From Pseudozobellia thermophila (GTDB taxonomy: Bacteria; Bacteroidota; Bacteroidia; Flavobacteriales; Flavobacteriaceae), in assembly GCF_900141855.1 (NCBI RefSeq), contig NZ_FQYU01000002.1, positions 682,001-746,000 on the forward strand: a DNA stretch of 64,000 nt. Direction: 5' to 3'. Made by a program: the position numbers and the translations under genes. Below the pieces are notes generated by a model. It had not been told where the DNA came from and did not search any database. It saw only the letters and a list, made by a program, of their open reading frames with translations. Of the stretch, positions 8,984-18,417 are shown in pieces (the stretch's first letter is position 1; every line of letters starts with the position of its first letter).

Positions 8984-11308
8984 CTAATTTGGCGATTCGA
9001 CCATGTTAAGCAGCAGTTCCCCGCCATTTACTATATCGTTGTGCTTGATGGCGTAATCGTTCAAAACTTCACCTTTAAACACAGGCTTCCCTGAATAAAA
9101 ATGGTTCTCTCCGTTGTTGTTTGCAGTAATCACGAACTGCCCCCCTGGATAAAATTCGGGATTCAGGCGGATGGTTACCTTATCGAAAATAGGGCTCCCT
9201 ATTTGGTATTCAGGATTTTCCTCGGTTCCTCCGTTCATTTGAAAAAGTCCAATCTTGTACAGTACGTTCAAACTCCCCATCAGGCCCTGGTCTTCATCAC
9301 CGTTATATCCGGTATTCGGGGCAAGGCCACTAAATGTCCTTTTTACCACGGTCCGCGTCCAATACTGGGTTAGGTCGGGCCTGCCCAGTTTGTTGAAAAC
9401 GAAGGGGGTTTGTATAGAGGGCTGGTTGCCGAGATTGATCGGTATACGCCGGTACTCGGGATGCAATTCGCTCTCGTGGGAGCTGCCCGAGGTAAAATTC
9501 AATTCTTCGGCCTTTTTGAACTGTTGGTCCAACTTTTCAACGGCCTTCCCCTTGCCTCCCATCAATTCGCCCAAACCATCGAGGTCGTGCGGTACGAACC
9601 ATGTAGACTGTGCGGCGTTCGATTCTACAAAACCATTTTCATAGGCATAGGGATCAAAGTCTTTTTTCCATTGGCCCGATGCTTCTTTGGGAGCCATCCA
9701 ACCCTCTTCGCCATTGAAAACGTTTCTGTAGTTTTTAGAGCGCTTCATAAAATAATCATAGTCTTCGTGCTTGTTCAGTTTTTGGGCCAACTGGGCAAGG
9801 GTATAATCTTGGTAGGCATATTCAAGTGTTTGGCCTGAACCGTCTAGGTGAATGCCATGCCTGCCTTCGGGCAATGGGTACGGCACATAGCCTTTTTCGA
9901 GATAGTGGGCCATTCCCCCACCGATATCGGTATTGTGCTCATAGCCCGCCTTGCCCATAATGCCCCCGGGCATATGGTTCTTTCTCAGGGCTTTGTAAAT
10001 CCCATCCAAATCTTCTTCGATAAGCCCTTTCTGAATGGCCGAGACAATGAAGGGTGTTGACGAGGCCCCGGTCATTACATAGGTATAATTGCCCCCTGAC
10101 GGACCGCGGGGTACCAGTCCCCCGTCTTGGTAATACTGCATCATGGAGAGGCTGAATTCTTTCATGATTTCAGGATATACCAAGCCCCATAAGGTATTAA
10201 TGGTCCACTGCGCGCCCCAAAACGAATCGGAATTGTAATGGTTGAACTTGGGATTTCCGTCGGCGTTCAACGGCAGCTGGCCTATGCGAAATTGATCTCC
10301 CGTATTGTCGGGGTAGGCCCCGTTTACATCACTTATGATACGGCGGCCCTGAAGGGCATGCCAAAGATCTGTATAAAACCTGCGCCGATCGTTCTCGGAA
10401 GCCCCCTCGACCTGTATTCTCGACAACATTTCGTTCCATTCGTCCTTGGACGACTTTACAACATCCTCGAAATTCCAATGGGGAAGTTCCTTTTCCATAT
10501 TCAGGGCGGCGTTGGCTACCGAGGTATAGGAAATGGCGACTTTCATCAATACGGGCCGGGTAGGTTTGTCTAGGTACAAAAGATAGTTTTTGGTCTTATC
10601 GTCCCGTTCTATGGAAGCGACAGGCACATTCAATCTTACCTTAAAATAAGTGGTCAACGGTTTGGGCCTCCTTCTGGTAGGCTGCATTACAAAACTTCCG
10701 GAAAGCTCCATATTGCCGTCTTTTTGCAAATGCCCATCACTTATTTCACAAGGCCCCAACTGGGTATTCAAATTAAAAAGAATAGAGGATTGTATATTTT
10801 CCGATTCCGGAAATGCATATTTATGGAACCCTACCCGTTTGGTACTTGTCAGCTCTACGGCAATGTTATACCTATCCAATTCCAAATAATGGTACCCTGG
10901 GGACACTTTCTCGGTGTCGTGGCTAAAACCCGAATAAAAATCCCCAAAAACAGCACTATTGGCTTCTTTGGGCTTGGCAATGGGCATTACCGAAAGTCCG
11001 CTCATCTGCCAAGCATGGATGTGGCTAAAGCCCTTAACGGTATCTACTTTGTATCGATAGCCACTGCCCCAGGCCCCATGGATTTCGGTATCGGGACTTA
11101 GGTTGACCATACCGAAGGGCCGGTTGGCCGAAGAAAAGAAAAACCAACGCGAATTTTCGGTATCCAATTGGGGATAAACAAGGTCGACCCAATCGCGGGC
11201 CGCATCATTTGTCTCTACGGACGTAGTTGTGTTTTCTTCGCAAGAGGTAAAGGTCAAGATTAGGGAAATTATCCCAAGAATAACCCATAGCGGAGTTTTT
11301 CCTGTCAT
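8984..11308 (-). CDS. GH92 family alpha-mannosidase, lipoprotein
   Basis: This 774-aa protein is a full-length GH92 exo-alpha-mannosidase, a calcium-dependent inverting family. It has a lipoprotein signal (LTFTSC, Cys23), the N-terminal beta-sandwich and the (alpha/alpha)6 catalytic domain. Family motifs are visible: HIHAWQMSG (96-104), FWGAQWT (363-369), the acid in VESNAAQSTWFVPHD (Glu562), and the base region GYNGDEDQGLMG (Asp671, Asp673). GH92 enzymes remove terminal alpha-mannose from glycoproteins and from mannose-bearing algal glycans. The start is 1 bp after the stop of the GH115-like gene, so the two are translationally coupled. This would fit a glucuronic acid- and mannose-containing substrate. 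Confidence 0.93.
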   Translation of the reverse strand: MTGKTPLWVILGIISLILTFTSCEENTTTSVETNDAARDWVDLVYPQLDTENSRWFFFSSANRPFGMVNLSPDTEIHGAWGSGYRYKVDTVKGFSHIHAWQMSGLSVMPIAKPKEANSAVFGDFYSGFSHDTEKVSPGYHYLELDRYNIAVELTSTKRVGFHKYAFPESENIQSSILFNLNTQLGPCEISDGHLQKDGNMELSGSFVMQPTRRRPKPLTTYFKVRLNVPVASIERDDKTKNYLLYLDKPTRPVLMKVAISYTSVANAALNMEKELPHWNFEDVVKSSKDEWNEMLSRIQVEGASENDRRRFYTDLWHALQGRRIISDVNGAYPDNTGDQFRIGQLPLNADGNPKFNHYNSDSFWGAQWTINTLWGLVYPEIMKEFSLSMMQYYQDGGLVPRGPSGGNYTYVMTGASSTPFIVSAIQKGLIEEDLDGIYKALRKNHMPGGIMGKAGYEHNTDIGGGMAHYLEKGYVPYPLPEGRHGIHLDGSGQTLEYAYQDYTLAQLAQKLNKHEDYDYFMKRSKNYRNVFNGEEGWMAPKEASGQWKKDFDPYAYENGFVESNAAQSTWFVPHDLDGLGELMGGKGKAVEKLDQQFKKAEELNFTSGSSHESELHPEYRRIPINLGNQPSIQTPFVFNKLGRPDLTQYWTRTVVKRTFSGLAPNTGYNGDEDQGLMGSLNVLYKIGLFQMNGGTEENPEYQIGSPIFDKVTIRLNPEFYPGGQFVITANNNGENHFYSGKPVFKGEVLNDYAIKHNDIVNGGELLLNMVESPN

Positions 11309-11309
11309 T

Positions 11310-13370
11310 TTAGTTCGGTTTATTGATTGTTTTTAAATTTTGGTCTATGGCTTCGAGCATTTCAAAGGTGGGGAAACCGTTATTGGGCCTCCTGATTTCA
11401 GGGGCGTACCAATGTTCCCACTTTTTGGCCTTATCGCCGCGTTTACGATGCTTATAAATTTCCTTCAGTTGTTTCTTTGCGCGGGGCAGCATTTTTTCGA
11501 TAGCCTTGACCATTTCGGGGTCCCCCGTTTCTTCATATTGCCGTTTCCATATCGACATCCTGTGCAAGGTTCGCTCAAAACGAATCAGGTCTTGATACAG
11601 GACGGCAGGCAGATATACATAATCGTGATAAAAAACTTTACCGGATGTGGCTTTCCTCATTCCCATCGAGGCTTCCCTAACCGCACTATCAATGAATTTT
11701 TCGGTCTCTTTCACATGTTCAAGATCGTTTTCTACCCTTTTGTAATCGTGGGGTACGGGCGACTTGCCCGGACGCTCAATGGGACTGTCGGACAAGTATG
11801 AAATCGCCTCCCCAATCTCCCAAAGGTGTTGCACATAACCGATCCGACCGGCCTGGGCCTTGTGCAAGTATTTCATCGATGCTACGGCATGCCTGGCGCT
11901 TTCAACATTAAAATAACGTTCGGTCCATGCTTTGTAAAAACCGTCGGCATCAAAACTTTCAGGATCGGCACATACTTGCGAATAGGCTTCCAAGTTAAGC
12001 AAAAAAGGGCGAAAATTTTGCCCGTTGACCAAGCAGAACTTATCGGCATCATACGTAGCGAACATGTTTTTCATTACCGATTCCACTTTGCCGGGGTATG
12101 GATTGTGCACGGTGTGGTTCAACCAAAACCCTGCGTGCATATAGGTTCCGAAACTGTAATTGTCGGTTGTATTCGGCAGGTGCTCAAAATCCCCGAAGCC
12201 GTGATCCGACCAAGCGACCGTCCAATCATTTGGTGGTCTGAAGCCGTTATTCCACATTTCCATCCCATCGGAATAACAAACCAAAACTTTGTCGGCTCCG
12301 GGCCTATATTCGTCTACCAAATCCCCGAAAGCCTTATAAACCTCATTAAAAACAGCAATCTTATTTTCCCCACAACTACTTTCATATTCCCAATCCCAGA
12401 CCTGGTGACGTGGGCGCAAGATAAAAATATCGGTTTTATGCAGCGGTGTTTTCTCCAAATAAAAACGCCAGGCCGTAAGCCAATCTTGCTTATAGTCTTT
12501 CCAACAAGTGGCCTTATCGGCAGACATGGGGTGTATCTGGTAGCCCAGCGCAAAGTCTATGGCCACCTTCATCCCTTTCTTTTGGGCGTAGTCGATCATC
12601 TTTTCAAGATAGGCAACATCTACCTGATAATCGGTCATTTTTTTATATTCCGGACGAATAAAAAACTCGGGGCGCCCAAGCATGTCAAAAAACTGAATGG
12701 CATTATACCTGAGCCTTACCAGTGCGTTTATCATTTCGGTATAGCTCTCCCAATCGTATTGTAACAATTTGCCCCTATAATTGGCCAATTCGTCCACATC
12801 GTTTTCAAAATAACAGAGTATCGGAACCTTTGGCGGTGCAATACGCCTATTCTCAAAGGCAAAAAGGTCTTCGGGCTTTTTGCCAACTATTTCCTTTCCC
12901 GTCCAATATTCCAACGGATCAACCCCCAATACTTCTTTTGAATAGTCGTAAATTGCATACTGCAGTCCCTGCACATCGGAACCCGCTATTACAATTACAT
13001 CTCTTTTATCGGCCCAATCAATTTTGGCCCATATACCGCCCCTCGGCCCCGGGTCGGCATCGGTAAGCCGTATTTTGTTGGATTTGTGCAAGGAAGCGAT
13101 TACAGGGTTTGACCGAGGGGTTCCCAATATAATGATCGTTCCCTGGCCGGTTACATCGTTCATATCGGTAACCACCTCAACGTTTACCGACAATGTTTTT
13201 CCCAAATCGGCCTGAAGGTCTCGAACTGCGTCCAGTTCGACCGCATCGGCTTTCTTTCCGATCACTAGGAAGCAAGACGGTACCAGTTCGGTTGAAAAGG
13301 AATGGACCGAAACCGTTGCCATCATTATAAATGGCAATAAAATTTTGTGTATTCGAAATGGTTTAGCCAT
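11310..13370 (-). CDS. GH115-like alpha-glucuronidase
   Basis: This 686-aa secreted protein (signal peptide about 1-26) resembles GH115 alpha-glucuronidases: an N-terminal alpha/beta domain with the deposit IVIAGSDVQGLQYAIYDYSK (the region equivalent to the 'RGTIYGIYELSE' stretch of the family), followed by a TIM-barrel region (about 170-500) rich in aromatic residues, and a helical C-terminal part. It is shorter than most GH115 enzymes (800-1000 aa), lacking their last beta-sandwich domain. GH115 removes 1,2-linked (4-O-methyl-)glucuronate side chains. The assignment to GH115 rests on overall pattern, not on identified catalytic residues; a related unclassified family is possible. It is downstream of SusD2 and coupled to GH92. 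Confidence 0.6.
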   Translation of the reverse strand: MAKPFRIHKILLPFIMMATVSVHSFSTELVPSCFLVIGKKADAVELDAVRDLQADLGKTLSVNVEVVTDMNDVTGQGTIIILGTPRSNPVIASLHKSNKIRLTDADPGPRGGIWAKIDWADKRDVIVIAGSDVQGLQYAIYDYSKEVLGVDPLEYWTGKEIVGKKPEDLFAFENRRIAPPKVPILCYFENDVDELANYRGKLLQYDWESYTEMINALVRLRYNAIQFFDMLGRPEFFIRPEYKKMTDYQVDVAYLEKMIDYAQKKGMKVAIDFALGYQIHPMSADKATCWKDYKQDWLTAWRFYLEKTPLHKTDIFILRPRHQVWDWEYESSCGENKIAVFNEVYKAFGDLVDEYRPGADKVLVCYSDGMEMWNNGFRPPNDWTVAWSDHGFGDFEHLPNTTDNYSFGTYMHAGFWLNHTVHNPYPGKVESVMKNMFATYDADKFCLVNGQNFRPFLLNLEAYSQVCADPESFDADGFYKAWTERYFNVESARHAVASMKYLHKAQAGRIGYVQHLWEIGEAISYLSDSPIERPGKSPVPHDYKRVENDLEHVKETEKFIDSAVREASMGMRKATSGKVFYHDYVYLPAVLYQDLIRFERTLHRMSIWKRQYEETGDPEMVKAIEKMLPRAKKQLKEIYKHRKRGDKAKKWEHWYAPEIRRPNNGFPTFEMLEAIDQNLKTINKPN

Positions 13371-13407
13371 AGTATTTGCAATTTAAGCCACTATCCCAGG
13401 GTATTCC

Positions 13408-13445
13408 AAAAAATATGGACAGGAGTAGCCCTCCCGTCCATATTT
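13408..13445 (-). terminator. Hairpin with T-run between SusD2 and the GH115-like gene
   Basis: Perfect 10-bp arms (AAATATGGAC at 13411-13420 and its complement at 13436-13445) enclose a 15-nt loop that can itself pair GGAG with CTCC. Read on the minus strand the hairpin is followed by six Ts, the form of an intrinsic terminator. Because GH115 and GH92 continue in the same direction only 38 nt later, it probably acts as a partial terminator that keeps SusC2/SusD2 transcripts more abundant than the enzyme transcripts, or it stabilises the SusCD mRNA 3' end. Confidence 0.7.
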
Positions 13446-13464
13446 AGCCAGCCCAACACCCTAA

Positions 13465-15126
13465 TTAATACCCTGGATTTTGTTCAATATTGTTATCGGA
13501 TAAAATAATCTCAGTAGCAGGAATCGGTCTTAATAAATGAATGGATGCGTCAAAAGAACCGTGATCGATAATATGTGGATTGTACATTTTTATACGCTCT
13601 TCCAGTTTTCCGGTTCTTTTTAGATCGTTCCACCTGCTGGTTTCACCGGCAAGCTCCAAGGCCCTCTCATCCAAAATATCGTCCAAATCAACAGTGGTAT
13701 AATAATCGGCGATTCCGGTTGCCCGCTCCCTGACTACGTTCATATGTGCAGTTGCCTGGGCCATGTTACCAGCTCCCAAATAGGCTTCGGCCGCGATCAA
13801 ATGCGACTCCGCCACCCGAAAAACGAAGGTGTCCCTATAACCACCTTCCGCCTCATCAAAACCTACATCGTCAAATTTTTTGAAGATGGGAAAATTGGTG
13901 GTGTTCGTATTGTTCGAATATTTATAATTAACACCAGGCACGTCTACCGGAGAATCGTTGTAATAATATTGATTTGGTTGGTATACGTAGTAGCGATCGA
14001 GTTTATCGGCAAGTTCATCGGCCGTCAGGGCTTTCTTCGGAAAATAGATAACCGTATCCCCAACCGCAATTTTATCGGTACCCACCGAATCTTCTACATT
14101 GGCAAACAAAACCCTATGCATCGTGGCGGCCTCCCTCGTATCGTTATCGTCGAACAACGAATAAAAGAATTCGGTCGGCATTGCACTATTGTCCTTAAAA
14201 CCATACGGGTTTTGCCTGTTCATTCCGGGCAATTGATCAACACTGAACATGAGTATGGAATGTTTGTTGTTGTTGCGGTCTTCATAATCCCCACCTGCAC
14301 CATACTGAACTGCAAACAATACCTCATCGTTTACCTGATTGTCGTAATCGAATACCTGGGCATATGTTTGCGACTTGATATCGTAGCCATCAATCGCACT
14401 TTCGGCCAGGGCGGCAGCCTTCTCAAAATCATCGGTTCCGGCAAAGGAAGTATAGGCCCTTGTCAGGTATACCTTTGCCAACAAATGCTGGGCTGCCCTT
14501 TTCGAAAACCGACCGGTTTCGGGGTAGGCCTCCAAATCGGGAATCGCCTCTTCGAGGTCGGCAATGATCTGGTTATAGGTCTCCTCTTCGGTCGAACGGG
14601 CATAATCGGCACTAATTTCCTGGATTTCATCCAGGGAAATTACCACCCCACCAAACTGTTGCACCAGATTGAAATAGGCCAAGGCCCTCAACCCCTTTGC
14701 CTGGGCAATACCATTGTCGCGTGCAGACAGGTTCGAATCGGTCCAGGAGATTTCGTTGGTAAACCGGTTTACAACAATGTTGGCCTTACTGATCACACTG
14801 TAGTTTCGGTCCCATTCGGAAGAGAAGCTGCCGTTGCTGCTGTTAAGGTTAAAATAAACGTTCAGCGAGCTTAAGTCGGTGCCAATGTTTCCTTGCGTGG
14901 TAAAGATATCGGTACCTAGCATAGTTACATCATACCCCTTATATACGGGCCTTAAGGCATTGTAAATACCTACCACCAATCTATCCGCATTATCTTCCGA
15001 AATGAAGTCCTCTCCCGTTAGGTTGGTGTAGTTCTCTTCCTCTAAGTAGTCGTTACAGGAATACGCGGTAAAGCTTAGGGCCATACCCAATAGCAACCTT
15101 CCGATGTTCTTTATATATCTATTCAT
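13465..15126 (-). CDS. SusD-like glycan-binding lipoprotein (SusD2)
   Basis: This 553-aa protein is a complete SusD/RagB family lipoprotein. The signal ends in a lipobox (FTAYSC, Cys24) followed by NDYLEEENY, the typical SusD start. Helical repeat segments (LRALAYFNLVQQFGG; AAQHLLAKVYLTRAYTSF) and the family C-terminus (DERALELAGETSRWNDLKRTGKL; LRPIPATEI..NIEQNPGY) are clear. It lies 18 bp after SusC2 and would form the lid of that transporter on the cell surface. The hairpin after its stop probably separates its expression level from that of the downstream glycosidases. Confidence 0.95.
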   Translation of the reverse strand: MNRYIKNIGRLLLGMALSFTAYSCNDYLEEENYTNLTGEDFISEDNADRLVVGIYNALRPVYKGYDVTMLGTDIFTTQGNIGTDLSSLNVYFNLNSSNGSFSSEWDRNYSVISKANIVVNRFTNEISWTDSNLSARDNGIAQAKGLRALAYFNLVQQFGGVVISLDEIQEISADYARSTEEETYNQIIADLEEAIPDLEAYPETGRFSKRAAQHLLAKVYLTRAYTSFAGTDDFEKAAALAESAIDGYDIKSQTYAQVFDYDNQVNDEVLFAVQYGAGGDYEDRNNNKHSILMFSVDQLPGMNRQNPYGFKDNSAMPTEFFYSLFDDNDTREAATMHRVLFANVEDSVGTDKIAVGDTVIYFPKKALTADELADKLDRYYVYQPNQYYYNDSPVDVPGVNYKYSNNTNTTNFPIFKKFDDVGFDEAEGGYRDTFVFRVAESHLIAAEAYLGAGNMAQATAHMNVVRERATGIADYYTTVDLDDILDERALELAGETSRWNDLKRTGKLEERIKMYNPHIIDHGSFDASIHLLRPIPATEIILSDNNIEQNPGY

Positions 15127-15144
15127 TTTCTTAAAATTTTATCT

Positions 15145-18100
15145 TTAGAATGCAACTTTTAAACCTATCAACGTAGTGCGTGTCTGAAAGCTCATATTGT
15201 ATGAGTTTTGCAGCCCTGTTTCAGGATCTGGCCCTTCATAATCGGTAAAGGTGAAAGGGTTTTGAACGTCGAGCGACAAACGTGCACTCGACATATTCAG
15301 CCTATCCAATAGGTCACTTGGGAAATTATACCCTACTCCGATATTTCCTACCTTGACGAAGGACATGTCTTCGAACCAGTACTCACCTACCTTGGGCGTA
15401 ATACCTGGTAAGGGGTTTTCAGCATTTGGGTTATCGGGGGTCCAGTACGAAGTATTTATTTTGTTGAACTGGGTTTCACTTGCATTGACATCGTGGTGCT
15501 GATGAAATTCCGAATGACCAAAGACTCCCTGTCTGGTGTACATCATAACCGACAGATCAAGGTTTTTATAGGTAAAGGTGTTGGTCATGCCCCCTGTCCA
15601 ATCGGGTGCCGTTGTACCGATAACGACTTTGTCGTTTACGGCATCCAGTACCCCGTCATTGTTTTGGTCCTTGAACTTATACTCGCCGGGTACCGCTCCG
15701 TATACCGCTGCCTCGGCGGCCTCATCGATCTGCCAAATACCCACCTTTTCGTACGAATAAATAGCGTCGGAGGGTTGCCCTACGATCAGTGCACTATGGG
15801 TTCCGAAAACCTGTAAATCCAAATCGCCATCAAGTTTTAGAATCTCATTGTTGTTTTTGGCAAAGTTCAAACTGGTACTCCAGCTAAAATTGTCGGTTTG
15901 GATGTTCTTGGTATTCAGGGTAAATTCGACACCACTGTTTTTCATGGAGCCAAAATTACCTACCGCACTATCAAAACCTGTCAACATCAATAGGTTTCTC
16001 GAAAAGATGGCTCCTTCAGTCCTTTTGTCATACAATTCCAAGGAAAAGTTGATTCTATTGTTAAGCATCCCAAAATCGAGGCCGATATTGACTTCTTCAG
16101 ATTCCTCCCAGGTCAATTCACTGTTAGACAATCCGCTAACAACGTTTCCATTGGTTAGGTTATCGCCAAAAAAGTAATTGGCTTCATTCAAAAAGGCGAA
16201 AGATTGGTAGGGCCCAACGGTGTTGTAGTTGCCCGACTTACCGTAGCTCAGTCTCAGCTTAAGGTTGCTCAGCCAATCGGCCTTTTGCAAAAAGGGTTCT
16301 TCACTTGCCCTCCATGCCAATGCCGCGGATGGGAAGAAATTCCACTTGTTTCCTTCGGCCAATTTGGAAGCGCCATCGTAGCGACCCGTAAAGGTGAGAA
16401 GATACTTATCATTGATGTTATAGTTTAAACGACCGGCGAAGGATGCCGTGGTTTCCTTTTGATAGTACGAACTGTTCTCCCTGATATCGGTACCGGCACC
16501 TGTATTATAATAGCCGTGAAAATCGGGAACATTCCTCGTTTCGATGTTGTTACCTTCCAATTGGTTGTAATAGACCGAAGCAATTAAGGTGGTGCTTAAT
16601 TTTTGATTATCGGTAATATCGAAGTTAAAATCCGCGGTATTGTCCCAAGTATATGAGTTTTTCCAATCAACACCATAGTACGCCCTGGTTCTCGAGGGGT
16701 CGTTTCTTGCCGCCTTGGTCAGCAAGCCCCTATGTTCACCATTTCTTGTGGTCGACAAATTGGGCGAGAAAGTCGTTTTCAAGTTTAGCCAATCGTTGGC
16801 TTCATACGTAAGGTAAAAATTTGAGATCACGTTCAATATCCTTTGGTTGACCTTCCATGCCCCATTAATCTCGTAATAAGGGTTCATAAAGCGGGGATCC
16901 TCTTCATCGGGAACCAGTAGGATTTCACCGTTGTCGTCGTATGGATCCGTGGTAACCGGCAACCTGTAGGCACTTCTAAAAAGTTCCCTACTGCCCGATT
17001 CTTGTTCGGAATACGAAAGATATGCCCTTAGGCCAATCGTTAATCTGTTTATTTTCTTTGACAACGACACCGACGATGTATATCTTTCATAAGCTTGATC
17101 GTTACCTACGACCCCCTCATCTTTCAAATAGCCGATAGACCCACTATAGACCAAACCATTCTGCCCGCCCGACATAGAAACGGTATGGCTGGTCTGCATT
17201 GCCATCCGGGTAATGTAATCGACCCAGTCAAAGTACCTCCCATTGGCAATGTTGTCGGTTTCCCCATTGTTAAAAAATTCGGTAGACCTGTTGATGCTAT
17301 AATTATAAAAATCGTCCGCGCTAGGGTTCGGGGTAGAACTGTTCAACCATTGGGCCGCCCATTGTTCGGCCCTTAAGCTATCATCAATAAAATCGACGTA
17401 TTGATCGCCCGACATGGTATCAACTAGATTGCTGGCCGTACTGATACCGAAAGAGGCATCGTAGGTAAACTGGGTCTTGCCCTCGATTCCGTTTTTGGTA
17501 GTAATGATCACCACCCCGTTAGCCCCTCTAGATCCGTAAATAGCGGTCGCCGATGCATCCTTTAAAATATCCATTTGCTGAATATCCGCAGGGTTAAGCA
17601 GGTTGATATTGTCCATAAAAATGCCATCGACCACATACAGGGGCCTGGACAAATCTTCCGTTACATCATCGCTTTGACCGTCCTTATTGGCCTGATTGCT
17701 GTTTGTAATCACCGTATTCCCCCTTATTCGTATGGACAAAGGCGATCCGGGCTTTGAGTTCAGCCTTCTTACATCTACCCCCGCTACGGTACCTCGCACA
17801 GCTTGGCCCAAGTCGGTTTTGCGCTGCTCGGTCAATTGCTCCGTACCAATTGAAGCCACGGCTCCCGTTAAATCGCTCTTTTTTACCGATCCGTAACCGA
17901 TGACCACCACCTCATCGAGCTGGGCGGTATCTTCTTCCAATACCACGTCTATGGTACCTTGACCTTCATAGGTAATTTCTTTGTTCTTAAACCCAATGTA
18001 GGAGAAAACCAAAACTTGGCCCTTCTCAACATCAATTTCATAATTTCCGTCAAAATCGGTTGCCGTACCTGTAGAGGTACCCTTGATTACGACGTTTACA

Positions 18101-18216
18101 CCCGGTATGGGCATATTGGTGGCATCATTTACCACACCCGATACCTGCTGTTGGGCCATGAGAGTTGAGGTCAGACCCATGCATAAGACCCACACAATTT
18201 GTTTTAGTCTTTTCAT
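15145..18216 (-). CDS. SusC-like TonB-dependent outer-membrane transporter (SusC2)
   Basis: This 1023-aa protein has the SusC layout: signal peptide (about 1-21), carboxypeptidase-regulatory-like domain (PIPGVNVVIKGTSTGTATDF), TonB box/plug (LDEVVVIGYGSVKKSDLTGAV; IRIRGNTVITNSN; LYVVDGIFMDNINLLNP), and a barrel ending in Phe (TTLIGLKVAF). It transports oligosaccharides with SusD2. In the leader, 9 nt before the start, lies a perfect 8-bp inverted repeat, and a good promoter candidate sits about 90 nt upstream. The downstream enzymes (GH115-like, GH92) suggest an oligosaccharide with glucuronate and mannose. Confidence 0.95.
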   Translation of the reverse strand: MKRLKQIVWVLCMGLTSTLMAQQQVSGVVNDATNMPIPGVNVVIKGTSTGTATDFDGNYEIDVEKGQVLVFSYIGFKNKEITYEGQGTIDVVLEEDTAQLDEVVVIGYGSVKKSDLTGAVASIGTEQLTEQRKTDLGQAVRGTVAGVDVRRLNSKPGSPLSIRIRGNTVITNSNQANKDGQSDDVTEDLSRPLYVVDGIFMDNINLLNPADIQQMDILKDASATAIYGSRGANGVVIITTKNGIEGKTQFTYDASFGISTASNLVDTMSGDQYVDFIDDSLRAEQWAAQWLNSSTPNPSADDFYNYSINRSTEFFNNGETDNIANGRYFDWVDYITRMAMQTSHTVSMSGGQNGLVYSGSIGYLKDEGVVGNDQAYERYTSSVSLSKKINRLTIGLRAYLSYSEQESGSRELFRSAYRLPVTTDPYDDNGEILLVPDEEDPRFMNPYYEINGAWKVNQRILNVISNFYLTYEANDWLNLKTTFSPNLSTTRNGEHRGLLTKAARNDPSRTRAYYGVDWKNSYTWDNTADFNFDITDNQKLSTTLIASVYYNQLEGNNIETRNVPDFHGYYNTGAGTDIRENSSYYQKETTASFAGRLNYNINDKYLLTFTGRYDGASKLAEGNKWNFFPSAALAWRASEEPFLQKADWLSNLKLRLSYGKSGNYNTVGPYQSFAFLNEANYFFGDNLTNGNVVSGLSNSELTWEESEEVNIGLDFGMLNNRINFSLELYDKRTEGAIFSRNLLMLTGFDSAVGNFGSMKNSGVEFTLNTKNIQTDNFSWSTSLNFAKNNNEILKLDGDLDLQVFGTHSALIVGQPSDAIYSYEKVGIWQIDEAAEAAVYGAVPGEYKFKDQNNDGVLDAVNDKVVIGTTAPDWTGGMTNTFTYKNLDLSVMMYTRQGVFGHSEFHQHHDVNASETQFNKINTSYWTPDNPNAENPLPGITPKVGEYWFEDMSFVKVGNIGVGYNFPSDLLDRLNMSSARLSLDVQNPFTFTDYEGPDPETGLQNSYNMSFQTRTTLIGLKVAF

Positions 18217-18224
18217 AGTTGCTT

Positions 18225-18248
18225 GTTTAGTAGTTTACCGTACTAAAC
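18225..18248 (-). promoter_or_regulatory. Inverted repeat in the SusC2 mRNA leader
   Basis: GTTTAGTA and its exact complement TACTAAAC flank an 8-nt loop, 9 nt from the SusC2 start codon. It could form a hairpin close to the ribosome-binding region and affect translation, or be a protein-binding site. Function is inferred from position only. Confidence 0.4.
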
Positions 18249-18303
18249 TATCGCAGGTCTGTCCGTGGGATATGGACAAATCGTTCCGATTTATGGATTT
18301 TAA

Positions 18304-18333
18304 CAAATTTATCCCTCACCAAGAAAACACAAA
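18304..18333 (-). promoter_or_regulatory. Candidate SusC2 promoter (TTTG / TAAATTTG)
   Basis: Read on the minus strand, TTTG (18333 to 18330) and TAAATTTG (18311 to 18304) are separated by 18 bp, close to the Bacteroidota consensus of TTTG, about 19-21 bp, TAnnTTTG. The resulting leader would be about 80 nt. No experimental support is available here. Confidence 0.45.
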
Positions 18334-18360
18334 CAACTAAAAAACAAGAACTTACATATA

Positions 18361-18417
18361 CTTAAAATATTTAAGTTTCTTTTAAGATTTGACCAGGTCA
18401 ATCCTCTTAAAATCCAT
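18361..18417. promoter_or_regulatory. Cluster of palindromes upstream of SusC2
   Basis: Two palindromes lie side by side: CTTAAA-ATA-TTTAAG (18361-18375) and TTGACC-A-GGTCAA (18389-18401). The second is embedded in a longer imperfect inverted repeat (TTTTAAGA ... TCTTAAAA, about 18380-18413). They are 30-80 bp upstream of the SusC2 promoter candidate. A dyad-symmetric operator or a terminator for a transcript arriving from GH140 are both possible; the lack of a T-run right after the second dyad favours a binding site. Confidence 0.35.

Noticed and set aside
8797-9027. 76-codon minus-strand ORF between GH92 and HTCS
   Set aside because: Overlaps the end of GH92 in another frame, rich in Trp/Cys/Met, no family resemblance; more likely non-coding. 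The rest of the 240-bp gap shows no clear promoter or terminator.
11826-12764. 312-codon plus-strand ORF
   Set aside because: Antisense shadow of the GH115-like gene; composition is that of a complement frame.
13744-14874. 376-codon plus-strand ORF
   Set aside because: Antisense shadow of SusD2 with no recognisable domain.
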